64,000 nucleotides of DNA from Massilia arenae (GTDB taxonomy: Bacteria; Pseudomonadota; Gammaproteobacteria; Burkholderiales; Burkholderiaceae_D). The translations under genes and the position numbers were made by a program. Of this stretch, positions 11,889-20,786 are shown in pieces. The stretch is from NCBI RefSeq assembly GCF_008014745.1, contig NZ_VPFD01000011.1, positions 62,359 through 126,358 of the forward strand, in the 5' to 3' direction. The notes under the pieces were generated by a model, which was given only the letters and a program-made list of their open reading frames with translations, ran no database searches and was not told the origin of the DNA. The stretch's first letter is position 1; every line of letters begins with the position of its first letter.

Positions 11889-11912
11889 AAATTAAAAACT
11901 AAATTAAAAACT
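11889..11912. repeat. Perfect 12-bp tandem repeat in the atpE leader
   Basis: AAATTAAAAACT occurs twice head to tail (11889-11900 and 11901-11912), directly upstream of the atpE Shine-Dalgarno. In the transcript this gives a U-rich unstructured stretch. In E. coli an AU-rich translation enhancer occupies the same position; the equivalent role here is inferred. Confidence 0.6.
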
Positions 11913-11956
11913 ACAACTTCTTTACAACCACATTCACTCGATGCTTGCGGCTTCGA

Positions 11957-12790
11957 TCAGTGGCCTTCGTGAGCCTGACCGAGGTAAACCAGCGTCAGCA
12001 TCATGAAAATGAATGCCTGCAGGAGAACGATCAGGATGTGGAAGATCGCCCAGATGGAACCGGCAATCACGTGGCCGATGAAACCGAACATCGTCGCGGT
12101 CCCGCCCAGCAGTGCGATCAAGAGGAACAGCAGTTCGCCGGCAAACATGTTACCGAACAGTCGCATACCGAGCGACACCATTTTTGCTGCGTATTCGATG
12201 ACGTTCAGGAGCAGGTTGAACGGCGCCATCCAGATGCCGAACGGTGCCGAGAACAGCTCGTGGAGCCAGCCGCCGAAGCCCTTGATCTTGATGCCGTAGT
12301 AGATCATCAGCAGCAGCACGCCCAGCGACATGCCGATCGGACCGTTCAGGTCGGCGGTCGGAACGACACGGTGATACGGGAAGATGTGCTCGACGCCGAA
12401 GGCGGCGAACAGCCATGCCCACATGTCGACCGGCAGCAAGTCCAGCGCGTTCATCAGGACGATCCAGACGAACACGGTCAGTGCCAGCGGAGCGATGAAG
12501 CTGCGGTCGCCGTGCACGATGGTCTTGGCCTGGTCGTCGACCATTTCGAACATCATTTCGACGAATGCCTGGAAACGGCCAGGAACGCCGGCAGTCGCGT
12601 TGCGCGCCGCGGCCCACATCAACAGGCAGGCGGTCAGGCCCATCGCGATCGACCAGAACATCGTGTCGTAGTGGATGACCGAGAAATCGACCGGCCCCAC
12701 CTGGTACTGGTTCTTCAGGTGGCCCAGGTGGTGAATGATGTATTCTGATGCGGTGGGCGCGTGCGCTGCGCCGTCTACTGGAGTCGCCAT
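11957..12790 (-). CDS. atpB: ATP synthase F0 subunit a
   Basis: The 277-residue polytopic protein has the essential arginine helix in [26 protein letters not shown] and the upstream [14 protein letters not shown] helix. It forms the proton half-channels against the c-ring. The N-terminus is soluble, followed by five to six membrane helices. It starts 4 bp after atpI and precedes atpE by 85 bp. Confidence 0.97.
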   Translation of the reverse strand: MATPVDGAAHAPTASEYIIHHLGHLKNQYQVGPVDFSVIHYDTMFWSIAMGLTACLLMWAAARNATAGVPGRFQAFVEMMFEMVDDQAKTIVHGDRSFIAPLALTVFVWIVLMNALDLLPVDMWAWLFAAFGVEHIFPYHRVVPTADLNGPIGMSLGVLLLMIYYGIKIKGFGGWLHELFSAPFGIWMAPFNLLLNVIEYAAKMVSLGMRLFGNMFAGELLFLLIALLGGTATMFGFIGHVIAGSIWAIFHILIVLLQAFIFMMLTLVYLGQAHEGH

Positions 12791-12794
12791 GTCG

Positions 12795-13130
12795 TCATTG
12801 CCTAAATAATAAGATGATGTAACTTTTCAGTGCCACGATGATTCCGGCGACCAGTGCCAGCCAGTTTAGATCGTGATACAGCCACGCAGTTGCGCCTAAA
12901 AGCGCCAGCGTTAATGCAATCTTTACAAATTCCCAGATGAAAAATGTCGCGGGACTCGCCGTACCCGAAGCGGATGCGGCGAACAAGCGCACTGCCATGA
13001 TCCCGTTGGGCACGACACAACACAAACCGCCCAGTACCGCCGAAAACATCGCAGCCCATCCCCCCAGTAGTGCGGCGATGAGGCCGACGACGACTGTTGC
13101 GATCAACTGCAGGGAAACGATGCGTAGCAT
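12795..13130 (-). CDS. atpI: ATP synthase accessory subunit I
   Basis: The 111-residue protein has four predicted membrane helices and no catalytic motif. It sits at the head of the operon with only 4 bp before atpB. AtpI proteins assist c-ring assembly in some bacteria. The start ATG at 13130 lies 69 bp downstream of a near-consensus promoter. Confidence 0.9.
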   Translation of the reverse strand: MLRIVSLQLIATVVVGLIAALLGGWAAMFSAVLGGLCCVVPNGIMAVRLFAASASGTASPATFFIWEFVKIALTLALLGATAWLYHDLNWLALVAGIIVALKSYIILLFRQ

Positions 13131-13198
13131 ATTCTTTTAGCTCTTGCGCTAGCGCATTTTAGACGTACTACGAGGTGATAATTACAAGAATCGCCGGA

Positions 13199-13228
13199 AT
13201 TATAAGTGGTTATACGGACGTGAGTCAA
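13199..13228 (-). promoter_or_regulatory. Sigma-70-type promoter of the atp operon
   Basis: On the minus strand TTGACT (13228-13223) is followed after 18 bp by a perfect TATAAT (13204-13199). This is five of six and six of six consensus bases. It lies 69 bp upstream of the atpI start codon, as expected for a strongly expressed operon. Confidence 0.75.
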
Positions 13229-13412
13229 ACGATTCCACACTTATAACTGGGACGAATATATGGCGAAAATGTGACACGATGCCGGCGGATAGCGCAATAT
13301 TTTCAGCTACTTAGCTTCAGATCGTGTATATGGCGTGATGTGACAATTGCGCTGCAGTAGGTCACTACTGGGCTCGCCCGGTCGGGGCGAAAGTTGGTAG
13401 CGCTAACGCGTC

Positions 13413-13441
13413 GGGGTGGCCGGCAAGATAGCCGGCTCCCC
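13413..13441 (-). terminator. Strong hairpin after parB
   Basis: A 6-bp GC stem (13419-13424 with 13431-13436) is extended by a GGGG/CCCC pairing across a one-base bulge. A wider pairing of GGTAGCG (13396-13402) with CGCTACC (13450-13456) encloses it. It lies 44 bp after parB and has no T-run on the minus strand. It may be a Rho-dependent or structured transcript end separating parAB from the atp promoter. Confidence 0.45.
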
Positions 13442-13484
13442 CCCTGCGACGCTACCCCATGCGACCGGGTGGCGTCCCTGTTTT

Positions 13485-14363
13485 TTACGCGCGCAGACGC
13501 GCGAGCACACCCTCGAGGATGTCCAGGTCGGCAAAGTCGATGATCATCTGGCCCTTGCCCTTCGTGCCCATCTTGAACAGCACCGGCGTCGCCAGCTTGT
13601 CGGACAGTTCTTCTTCCAGCCTGACGATGTCGCCCGGTTTGTCCTTGGCGCGCGCCGACTGGGCCGGAGCGGCCTGCTCTTCGAGCGCGCGTGCGACCAG
13701 CTTCTCGGTCTCGCGCACCGACAGGCGACGGGCGACGACATGGTTGGCCAGCGCGATCTGGTTCGCACTGTCGACCGCCAGCAAGGCGCGGGCGTGGCCC
13801 ATGTCGATATCCCCTGCCATCAGCATGGTCTGCACCGGCTGCGCGAGGTTAATCAGGCGCAGCAGGTTCGACACAGCGCTGCGCGAGCGGCCGACCGCGC
13901 CGGCCGCCTGCTCGTGCGTGAAATTGAAATCCGAGATCAGGCGCTGGATGCCCTGCGCTTCCTCCAGCGGATTCAGGTCTTCGCGCTGCATGTTCTCGAT
14001 CAAGGCCATGGCGGCCGCGGCCTGGTCGTCGACGTCGCGCACCAGCACCGGGATTTCTTCCAGTCCCGCCATCTGCGCCGCGCGGAAGCGCCGCTCGCCG
14101 GCGATGATTTCGTACGGCGTGCCCGATCCCGCCGGCAGCGGGCGCACCAGCACCGGCTGCATGATGCCCTGGGTCTTGATCGAGGCGGCCAGCTCGGACA
14201 GGCTCACTTCGTCCATGCGGGTACGCGGTTGATACTTGCCGGCCTGGATCTGGGTGACGGCCAGGACCGAAGGCAGATTGCTTGCGGCGGGTGCGGCGTC
14301 CATGTCGCCGCCGAGCAGGGCGTCGAGCCCGCGGCCAAGTCCCTTGAGTTTTTTGGTTGCCAT
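13485..14363 (-). CDS. parB: Chromosome partitioning protein ParB (CTPase, parS-binding)
   Basis: The 292-residue protein opens with KLKGLGRGLDALLGG, the ParA-interacting N-terminus. The CTP-binding domain follows with GERRFRAAQMAGLEEIPV, then the HTH region (FTHEQAAGAVGRSRSAVSNLLRLINL) that reads parS, and a C-terminal dimerisation domain ending IIDFADLDILEGVLARL. Four parS sites are visible in this window (three at 17945-18053, one at 27347-27362). It is 22 bp downstream of parA and acts with it to segregate the origin region. Confidence 0.97.
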   Translation of the reverse strand: MATKKLKGLGRGLDALLGGDMDAAPAASNLPSVLAVTQIQAGKYQPRTRMDEVSLSELAASIKTQGIMQPVLVRPLPAGSGTPYEIIAGERRFRAAQMAGLEEIPVLVRDVDDQAAAAMALIENMQREDLNPLEEAQGIQRLISDFNFTHEQAAGAVGRSRSAVSNLLRLINLAQPVQTMLMAGDIDMGHARALLAVDSANQIALANHVVARRLSVRETEKLVARALEEQAAPAQSARAKDKPGDIVRLEEELSDKLATPVLFKMGTKGKGQMIIDFADLDILEGVLARLRA

Positions 14364-14385
14364 TCTTTGTCAGCTCTCTTGGTGA

Positions 14386-15156
14386 TTACATGGTCTTGAT
14401 GCGCTGGACCATTTCCGCGCCGAAGGCGATGTACGCCTGCGCGCCTTTCGAAGAAGGATCGAAGGTCACGCCCGGGATGCCGTAGGACGGCGCTTCGGCC
14501 AGGCGGACGTTGCGCGGGATGATGGTCTTGAACACCTTGTCGCCGAAGTGCTGCTCGAGCTGGTTCGAGACCTGCTGCGACAAGGTCATGCGCGGGTCGA
14601 ACATCACGCGCAACAGGCCGATGATCTTGAGGTCGGTGTTCAGGTTGGCGTGTACCTTCTTGATCGTGTTGACCAGGTCGGACAAACCTTCCAGCGCGTA
14701 GTACTCGCACTGCATCGGGATGATCACGCCATGCGCGGCGCACAGGCCGTTGAGCGTGAGCAGCGACAGCGCGGGCGGGCAGTCGACCAGGATGAAGTCG
14801 TAGTCGGCATCGACCGCGGCCAATGCATCCTTCAGGCGGCGCTCGCGGTTCTCGAGCGACACCATCTCGACTTCGGCGCCGGCCAGCTCGCGGTTGGCGG
14901 GCAGCACGTCGAAGCGCCCCGCCTCGGAGCGCACGCGCGCACCGGCCACGTCCGACTCGCCCAGCAGCACCTGGTAGATCGACGACTCGAGCTCGGCCTT
15001 GTTGATGCCGGCGCCCATGGTCGCATTGCCCTGCGGGTCGAGGTCGACCAGCAGCACGCGCTGGTCCAGTTTAGCCAGGCCCGCCGCCAGGTTGACGGAG
15101 GTGGTGGTCTTGCCTACCCCACCCTTCTGGTTCGCTACGCAAAATATCTTCGCCAT
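14386..15156 (-). CDS. parA: Chromosome partitioning ATPase ParA/Soj
   Basis: The 256-residue protein has the deviant Walker A motif KGGVGKTTTSVNLA, then LLVDLDPQGNATMG (A') and DFILVDCPPALSLLTLNGL (Walker B). All three are typical of chromosomal Soj/ParA without the extra N-terminal HTH of plasmid ParAs. It provides the ATP-driven gradient that moves ParB-parS complexes. The 122-bp gap to rsmG contains a dense set of repeats that may be its promoter and operator. Confidence 0.97.
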   Translation of the reverse strand: MAKIFCVANQKGGVGKTTTSVNLAAGLAKLDQRVLLVDLDPQGNATMGAGINKAELESSIYQVLLGESDVAGARVRSEAGRFDVLPANRELAGAEVEMVSLENRERRLKDALAAVDADYDFILVDCPPALSLLTLNGLCAAHGVIIPMQCEYYALEGLSDLVNTIKKVHANLNTDLKIIGLLRVMFDPRMTLSQQVSNQLEQHFGDKVFKTIIPRNVRLAEAPSYGIPGVTFDPSSKGAQAYIAFGAEMVQRIKTM

Positions 15157-15193
15157 CTATTCTCTTTCTCGAAAGCGGCTACAAGACGCCATA

Positions 15194-15278
15194 CCGTTCA
15201 TATCGTAAAAACCATTTGAATGATTAATACTGTATAAACGATATAAACGGTTTATACGGTTTGTACTATTAATACTGT
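15194..15278. promoter_or_regulatory. AT-rich repeat cluster upstream of parA
   Basis: Two copies of ATTAATACTGT (15223-15233 and 15268-15278) lie 45 bp apart. CCGTTCATATCGT (15194-15206) is an inverted copy, with 12 of 13 matches, of ACGATATAAACGG (15238-15250). TATAAACG also occurs twice in tandem. The region is far more AT-rich than the flanks, and the second direct repeat abuts the rsmG stop codon. An operator for parAB autoregulation is inferred. Confidence 0.5.
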
Positions 15279-15929
15279 TTAGCTGGTTCTCTGGATGAAG
15301 ACTAGGTGCCGCTCTGCACCCAGTCTTGGCACCTGCAATGGCTGCAAACCGCTTACTTTCCACTCTTGCGGCAGCCGTTCTCGTTCCTCGCTTGGCGCCA
15401 CCCCTTTCAGGGCGATGAATTTACCGCCCTCTTGCAGCAGGTGTCCCGACCAGTTGACGAAATCGGACAGGTCGGCGAAAGCGCGTGAGGTGATGACGTC
15501 GAATTTGTCGCTCACCGCCAGGTCTTGCACCTTCATCGTGTACACGGTGACGTTCGTGAGTCCCAGTTCTGCCTTTACTTGTGTGAGGAAGGCGGTTTTC
15601 TTGTGCACGGTGTCGATCATCGCCACTTTCATGTCGGGCCGGGTGATCGCCAGCACGGTGCCTGGCAATCCGCCCCCTGCTCCCACGTCCAGCACATTGC
15701 GGGCATCGATGAACGCCGGCACCGCAGCCAGTGAGTCGAGCAGGTGATGGGTCACCATCTGCATCGGGTCGCGCAGCGAAGTCAGGTTGTACACCGCATT
15801 CCACTTGTGCATCAGCTGCAGGTAGGCCATCAGCTTGCCCTGCTGTTCCGGACTTACATCCAGGCCCATTTCGGCGATACCATCGGCCAGCACCTTGGCC
15901 AGCGCATCGCGGTCGAACGCATATTTCAT
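15279..15929 (-). CDS. rsmG: 16S rRNA m7G527 methyltransferase
   Basis: The 216-residue Rossmann methyltransferase has the SAM-binding loop [12 protein letters not shown], then [12 protein letters not shown] and [15 protein letters not shown], all diagnostic of GidB/RsmG. The N-terminal helices include [15 protein letters not shown]. It methylates N7 of G527 in 16S rRNA with SAM. Its ATG overlaps the mnmG stop by 4 bp (15926-15929), so the pair is translationally coupled. Confidence 0.97.
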   Translation of the reverse strand: MKYAFDRDALAKVLADGIAEMGLDVSPEQQGKLMAYLQLMHKWNAVYNLTSLRDPMQMVTHHLLDSLAAVPAFIDARNVLDVGAGGGLPGTVLAITRPDMKVAMIDTVHKKTAFLTQVKAELGLTNVTVYTMKVQDLAVSDKFDVITSRAFADLSDFVNWSGHLLQEGGKFIALKGVAPSEERERLPQEWKVSGLQPLQVPRLGAERHLVFIQRTS

Positions 15930-17857
15930 TGCGCCGCCTCCGACGTAGTCGGGGCAAAGCCCGGGACGCCACGTTTCTTCAGATGTACCAGCAACAAGGA
16001 GATCGCCGCCGGGGTCACGCCCGAAATGCGCGAAGCCTGGCCCAGGGTTTCGGGACGCTGCTTGTCCAGCTTCTGGCGCACCTCGAACGACAGGGCTGCG
16101 ATCTCGAGATAATTCAGATTTTCTGGCAGCTTCAGGTTTTCATAGTGGTCGTGACGCTCGACTTCGCGCGCCTGGCGATCGATATAGCCGGAATACTTGA
16201 GCTGGATTTCCACCTGCTCCTTCACGGCCGGATCTTCGACGCCGGGGCCGGCCAGCAACTGGCCTTCAATACCTTGCATCGTCATCAGGGTGTCGTACTC
16301 GACGCCCGGTCTTCTCAGCAGGTCGGCCAGGTTGTACTCGCGTTCGAGCGCCTGCCCCACCACGCGTTCCGATTCGGCGGCAGCCAGAATGCGTGGGTTG
16401 ACCCAGGTCGCTTTCAGTCGTTCCAGTTCGCGGGCGACGGATTCGCGCTTGGTCTCGAAGGCCTGCCAGCGCGCGTCATCGACGATGCCCAGCTGGCGGC
16501 CGATCTCCGTCAGGCGCATGTCGGCGTTATCTTCGCGCAGCGACAGGCGGTACTCGGCGCGGCTTGTGAACATGCGGTATGGCTCGGCCACGCCTTGCGT
16601 GGTGAGGTCGTCGACCAGCACGCCGAGGTAGGCTTCGGAGCGGCCCGGGGTCCAGGTGTCCTTGCCCTGGGTTTGCAGCGCGGCGTTCAACCCGGCCAGC
16701 AGACCCTGGGCTGCGGCCTCTTCGTAGCCGGTGGTGCCGTTTATCTGGCCCGCGAAGAACAGACCCTTGATCGACTTGGTCTCGAGCGAGGCCTTCAGGC
16801 CGCGCGGGTCGAAGTAATCGTATTCGATCGCGTAGCCGGGACGCAGGATGAAGGCGTTTTCCATGCCGCGCATCGAGCGCACCAGCTCCAGCTGGACGTC
16901 GAACGGCAGGCTGGTCGATATCCCGTTCGGATAAAACTCGTTGGTGGTCAGGCCTTCCGGCTCGAGGAAGATCTGGTGCGATTCCTTCGAGGCGAAGCGG
17001 TGGATCTTGTCTTCGATCGACGGGCAGTAGCGCGGGCCGACGCCTTCGATCACGCCGGTGTACATCGGGCTGCGATCCAGGCCGGCGCGGATGATGTCGT
17101 GGGTGCGCTCATTGGTATGCGTCACCCAGCACGGCACCTGGCGCGGATGCATCGCCACATTACCCATATACGAGAAGACCGGCACGGGATCGAGGTCACC
17201 CGGCTGTTCGGCCAGCACCGAGAAGTCGATGCTGCGGCCATCGATGCGCGGCGGCGTACCCGTCTTGAGGCGGCCCTGCGGCAGCTTGAGTTCCTTCAGG
17301 CGCGCCGACAGCGAGGTCGCCGGCGGATCGCCCGCGCGGCCGCCCGAATAGTTCTGCAAGCCGACGTGGATCTTCCCGTCCAGGAAAGTACCGGCGGTGA
17401 GCACCACGGCGCGGGCACGGAACTTCAGGCCGACCTGGGTGACGGCGCCAACCACGCGGTCGCCCTCCACCATCAAGTCATCGACCGCCTGCTGGAACAG
17501 CCACAGGTTCGGCTGGTTTTCCAGGCGCGAGCGGATCGCCGCCTTGTACAGGACGCGGTCGGCCTGGGCTCGGGTGGCGCGCACGGCCGGGCCCTTGGAC
17601 GAATTCAGGATGCGGAACTGGATGCCAGCCTCGTCGGTGGCGATGGCCATGGCGCCACCGAGGGCGTCGACTTCCTTGACCAAGTGACCCTTGCCGATGC
17701 CGCCAATCGACGGATTGCAAGACATGGCGCCGAGGGTTTCGATATTGTGGGTCAGCAGTAGGGTCTTCTGACCGGTGCGTGCGGACGCGAGTGCGGCTTC
17801 GGTTCCGGCATGGCCGCCGCCGACGACGATGACGTCGAATTCAGTAGGAAATAGCAT
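15926..17857 (-). CDS. mnmG: tRNA 5-carboxymethylaminomethyluridine-34 synthase subunit MnmG (GidA)
   Basis: The 643-residue FAD protein starts with [22 protein letters not shown] (FAD dinucleotide fold). It contains the paired-cysteine region with [17 protein letters not shown] and the conserved RYCPSIEDK and [15 protein letters not shown] motifs. The C-terminal helical domain binds MnmE and tRNA. With MnmE (not in window) it modifies U34 of several tRNAs. Three parS sites lie immediately upstream. In many bacteria mnmG-rsmG-parAB lies close to the replication origin. Confidence 0.98.
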   Translation of the reverse strand: MLFPTEFDVIVVGGGHAGTEAALASARTGQKTLLLTHNIETLGAMSCNPSIGGIGKGHLVKEVDALGGAMAIATDEAGIQFRILNSSKGPAVRATRAQADRVLYKAAIRSRLENQPNLWLFQQAVDDLMVEGDRVVGAVTQVGLKFRARAVVLTAGTFLDGKIHVGLQNYSGGRAGDPPATSLSARLKELKLPQGRLKTGTPPRIDGRSIDFSVLAEQPGDLDPVPVFSYMGNVAMHPRQVPCWVTHTNERTHDIIRAGLDRSPMYTGVIEGVGPRYCPSIEDKIHRFASKESHQIFLEPEGLTTNEFYPNGISTSLPFDVQLELVRSMRGMENAFILRPGYAIEYDYFDPRGLKASLETKSIKGLFFAGQINGTTGYEEAAAQGLLAGLNAALQTQGKDTWTPGRSEAYLGVLVDDLTTQGVAEPYRMFTSRAEYRLSLREDNADMRLTEIGRQLGIVDDARWQAFETKRESVARELERLKATWVNPRILAAAESERVVGQALEREYNLADLLRRPGVEYDTLMTMQGIEGQLLAGPGVEDPAVKEQVEIQLKYSGYIDRQAREVERHDHYENLKLPENLNYLEIAALSFEVRQKLDKQRPETLGQASRISGVTPAAISLLLVHLKKRGVPGFAPTTSEAAQ

Positions 17858-17944
17858 GATGGGGTGTGGAGCGAGGGGACTAATGCGCGATTATAGATTC
17901 TTTTTTCCTGCTGGACTCTCCGGGAGTCCGAAAACGACAGATTT

Positions 17945-17960
17945 TGTTTCACGTGAAACC
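17945..17960. other. parS: parS site 1 (ParB-binding centromere)
   Basis: TGTTTCACGTGAAACC matches the 16-bp consensus TGTTTCACGTGAAACA at 15 positions, differing only at the last base. It lies 88 bp upstream of the mnmG start codon. Confidence 0.93.
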
Positions 17961-17983
17961 TTAATCTTCTGTTCTTATTGGCG

Positions 17984-17999
17984 TGTTTCACGTGGAACA
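17984..17999. other. parS: parS site 2
   Basis: TGTTTCACGTGGAACA matches the parS consensus at 15 of 16 positions, with A to G at position 12. It is 39 bp after site 1, start to start. Confidence 0.9.
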
Positions 18000-18037
18000 A
18001 TGGGCAATAAAAAAGCCGGGTTGCGGACACGGCTCTA

Positions 18038-18053
18038 TGTTTCACGTGGAACA
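18038..18053. other. parS: parS site 3
   Basis: TGTTTCACGTGGAACA is identical to site 2 and ends 4 bp before the stop codon of the TauE-like gene. The three sites together fill the ~200-bp gap upstream of mnmG. Confidence 0.9.
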
Positions 18054-18056
18054 GAC

Positions 18057-18827
18057 TCACCAGCCCAGCTTTGTGAACGAGTCGTAAGCTGTCTTTACAA
18101 TTAGCGCCGAGACGACAAACAGGAATAGTTTGCGCACAAAACCACTGCCATGCTTCAACGCCAGTCTGGTGCCGATCACCGCGCCGACGATCTGGCATCC
18201 GGCCATCAGCAAGCCCAGCTGCCACAGCAAATGACCGCTGTAGCCGAACCACATCAGCGCCGACAGATTACAGGCGACGTTGACGACCTTTGCGGCGGCC
18301 GAGGCGCTCAAGAAATCAAAACCGAAAAAGCGCACGAACAGGAATAGCAAAAAGCTGCCGGTACCCGGTCCAAAGAAGCCATCGTAAAAACCAATGGCGG
18401 CGCCGATGCCGATGGCCCAGTAGCGCTCGGCCATCCCGCTGTGCAGTGGGGCGTGTACCGCGCCGAGATCCTTTTTCATGAACGTATAGACGGCAACCGC
18501 GACCAGGACAAACGGGAGCAGCGCGCGCACGAAATCGGCCGGCACCTGGGTCACGGTCCAGGCACCGACGAAAGACAAGGCAAACGCAGCGATGGCGGCC
18601 GGCGCCGCCGTGCTCCACGCGACCCGCACCCGGCGCGCGTAACTGACGGCGGCCGAACCGGTCCCGAAGATCGCTGCGAGTTTATTGGTGCCGAGGATGG
18701 TTGCCGGCGCTTCTCTCGGCAACAGGGAGAACATCGCAGGAAGCTGGATCAGGCCGCCGCCACCGACAACGGCGTCGACCAGGCCGGCGGCAAAAGCGGC
18801 GCCGCCGAGCCACACTACATCGATCAT
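18057..18827 (-). CDS. TauE/SafE-family sulfite exporter-like membrane protein
   Basis: The 256-residue protein has about eight hydrophobic helices. The paired family signatures are GLVDAVVGGGGLIQLPAM near the N-terminus and AIGFYDGFFGPGTGSFLLF in the second half, the inverted-repeat arrangement typical of TauE/SafE (TSUP) permeases. Family members export sulfite, sulfoacetate or related organosulfur anions; the substrate here is unknown. It lies between the parS cluster and the epoxide-hydrolase-like gene, transcribed the same way. Confidence 0.87.
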   Translation of the reverse strand: MIDVVWLGGAAFAAGLVDAVVGGGGLIQLPAMFSLLPREAPATILGTNKLAAIFGTGSAAVSYARRVRVAWSTAAPAAIAAFALSFVGAWTVTQVPADFVRALLPFVLVAVAVYTFMKKDLGAVHAPLHSGMAERYWAIGIGAAIGFYDGFFGPGTGSFLLFLFVRFFGFDFLSASAAAKVVNVACNLSALMWFGYSGHLLWQLGLLMAGCQIVGAVIGTRLALKHGSGFVRKLFLFVVSALIVKTAYDSFTKLGW

Positions 18828-18915
18828 GGGAGACTTTCAGGGGAAGTGCAGAGCCGATATTTTACGGCAAGCAAGCCGTACTGACACGGCGCCAGCCTAC
18901 CCTTCCCCGTGGAAC

Positions 18916-19755
18916 TTATTCCGGTGTGACGGCCGCCGGCGATCGTGCGAAATCGATGAGCAAGCCATTGAGCCGCTCGGCGCCCGACAGCTGCAGCCAA
19001 TGGCCGACGCCATCGATACGGGCATACTCGAAACCGGCGCGGCATTGTTCGCGCGAGTCCAGCATCTGTTGTTCGCGCAGCGCAGGATCGTGATCGCTCC
19101 AGACGCCCAGCACCGGCACGTCGACCGGCTTCCACCGCTTGCCGCGTGAACCCTTGAGATTGGCGCGGTAGTAATTCAGGGCTGCGGTCAGCCGGCCCTG
19201 CGGCGCCAGCGCATCGATCCAGAGTTGCTGCTGTTCGCGGCTGCGATTCATCGCACGCAGAGCCGCCCAATTATCTGCCTTCAACAGCGTTTCGGCCAGG
19301 ACTGGCGTCATGAACACGGCCATGTACCAGAAGCGCAGTTTTTGCGTGAGACCTGACTTGGCCAGCGCCTTCGGGTGGCCCACCGACAGCGCCGCGTAAC
19401 GGCTAACGCGTTGAGGCGCATGCATGGCCAGATTCCAACCGACCTGCGCACCCCAATCGTGGCCGACCACCGTCGCCTCGGCGATGCCCAGTGCATCCAT
19501 GAGCTGCAGCACGTCATCGGCCACGAAGTCGATTGCGTATGCGCTGACGTCGGACGGCATATCGGTCTTGCCGTAGCCGCGCAGATCGGGAGCGATGACC
19601 TGGAAACCAGCTGCCGCCAGGGCCGGAATCTGCCGCCGCCATATCGCATGGGTATCCGGAAAGCCATGCAAGAGCACGACTGGCGGGCCCTCACCGGCAG
19701 TCACGTAGTGCATGTTCAAACCATTGACCCTGGCGTACCGCGACACGACATCCAT
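18916..19755 (-). CDS. Alpha/beta hydrolase, epoxide hydrolase-like
   Basis: The 279-residue protein has the oxyanion motif HGFPDTHAIWRRQ and the nucleophile elbow VGHDWGAQVGW with Asp as nucleophile. It also has WSDHDPAL (acid) and DGVGHWLQ (histidine base). An Asp nucleophile with HGFP fits the soluble epoxide hydrolase and haloalkane dehalogenase branch; the lid region NYYRANL favours epoxide hydrolase. No signal peptide is seen, so it is probably cytoplasmic. Its promoter must lie inside or next to the DnaA-box-rich region that begins 70 bp upstream. Confidence 0.85.
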   Translation of the reverse strand: MDVVSRYARVNGLNMHYVTAGEGPPVVLLHGFPDTHAIWRRQIPALAAAGFQVIAPDLRGYGKTDMPSDVSAYAIDFVADDVLQLMDALGIAEATVVGHDWGAQVGWNLAMHAPQRVSRYAALSVGHPKALAKSGLTQKLRFWYMAVFMTPVLAETLLKADNWAALRAMNRSREQQQLWIDALAPQGRLTAALNYYRANLKGSRGKRWKPVDVPVLGVWSDHDPALREQQMLDSREQCRAGFEYARIDGVGHWLQLSGAERLNGLLIDFARSPAAVTPE

Positions 19756-19824
19756 GCGTTTCCCTGTACCTCAGTTCGATGGGAAACAGCTTACCAGAAC
19801 GTAAACGCCTGTCCAGACCCCCTC

Positions 19825-20034
19825 TGTGGATAAGCTACTTGATATCCACAGGTATCGTTTGTGCAGAACTCGGCTTTTTTGCACAAGCAAAAATCTTGTC
19901 CAGATTTGCCACCAAGCAGTCTGCTTAGCAGTGCACCGACTTATCCGTCACATAAACGCCTGATTTCGTGTCCTTTAATCGGGTTGTCCACAGAAACCAG
20001 CTACCGTTAACCACTACTATCAATGTTGTATACA
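19825..20034. repeat. Origin-like module A
   Basis: The module is 210 bp. Elements by offset from the first base are TGTGGATAA (0), ATATCCACA (17), TGTGCAGAA (35), TTGTCCACA (159), TACTATCA (about 191) and TTGTATACA (201). Confidence 0.8.
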
Positions 20035-20196
20035 GATCTTGGTTGTAAACCTGGCGAGCTCGCGAAAAAAAAAATTTTCTTCCACGTGTGGCAAATCGGA
20101 GAAGGCAAATCGCAAGCCGATGTTGTCAGCCATCTCGACCGCTTGCTCGCACATCGTGTTCACCAAGGCTTGCCAGGCTGGGAAAGGAACGGCGTC

Positions 20197-20403
20197 TGTG
20201 GATAAGCGCATGAATATTCACAGGACGGAATGTGCAGAAACCACCGACTTGTCCAGTTGAGAAATTTCTATTCAACTTTCCTACAGCGCCGGAACAGGCG
20301 TTTTCCAGCGGGTTAACGCGACCGTAAACCATTGATGTTGTGGAGAAAACCGTCTTTATCCACAAAGAAGCCCGCGTTTACTATTACTATCATTTTGTAT
20401 ACA
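20197..20403. repeat. Origin-like module B
   Basis: The module is 207 bp with the same order as module A: TGTGGATAA (0), ATATTCACA (17), TGTGCAGAA (34), TTATCCACA (159), TACTATCA and TTGTATACA (198). It shares with module C an extra CGTAAACC-TTGAT-TGTGGAG block before the second DnaA box. Confidence 0.8.
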
Positions 20404-20578
20404 AGCCTTTAACTAAAACAAATACGAGAAATGCCGCTGCCGCTGACTCCGGACCAGCCCGAGGTTGAAAACGACGAAGGCGTGCAGAAAAGATCAGTCA
20501 CACGCACGAGTCCCTGGTCAGGGCGATCGCGCTAGACCTCTCGAACTGCAGGTCTGGTAGCAATGACACGCAAGCGCC

Positions 20579-20786
20579 TGTGGAAAAGCCACTGCATATC
20601 CACAGCACCGGATGTGCAGAACAGGCCCTTTTTCTGTGAGCCAATTTGTTGTCCAAGAACCGTGCAAGCCGAACGCAAGCTTTTTCCCGCGCGTAAACGA
20701 CGTCGTAAACCGTTGATACTGTGGAGTAAACTCGCCTTATCCACAGAGATCATCGCGTTTACCTACTACTATCAACCTTGTATACA
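20579..20786. repeat. Origin-like module C
   Basis: The module is 208 bp: TGTGGAAAA (0), ATATCCACA (17), TGTGCAGAA (34), TTATCCACA (158), TACTATCAA and TTGTATACA (199). It is followed directly by an AT-rich tract and, at 20927-20935, by an isolated TTATGCACA box. Confidence 0.8.

Noticed and set aside
20020-20365. Short ORFs in the DnaA-box region (60-79 codons on both strands)
   Set aside because: They read through the repeated boxes, have no ribosome sites or family signatures, and differ between modules.
19825-20786. CRISPR-like array
   Set aside because: The repeats are ~208-bp modules with diverged interiors spaced over 370 bp, not short identical repeats with unique spacers, and no cas genes are present.
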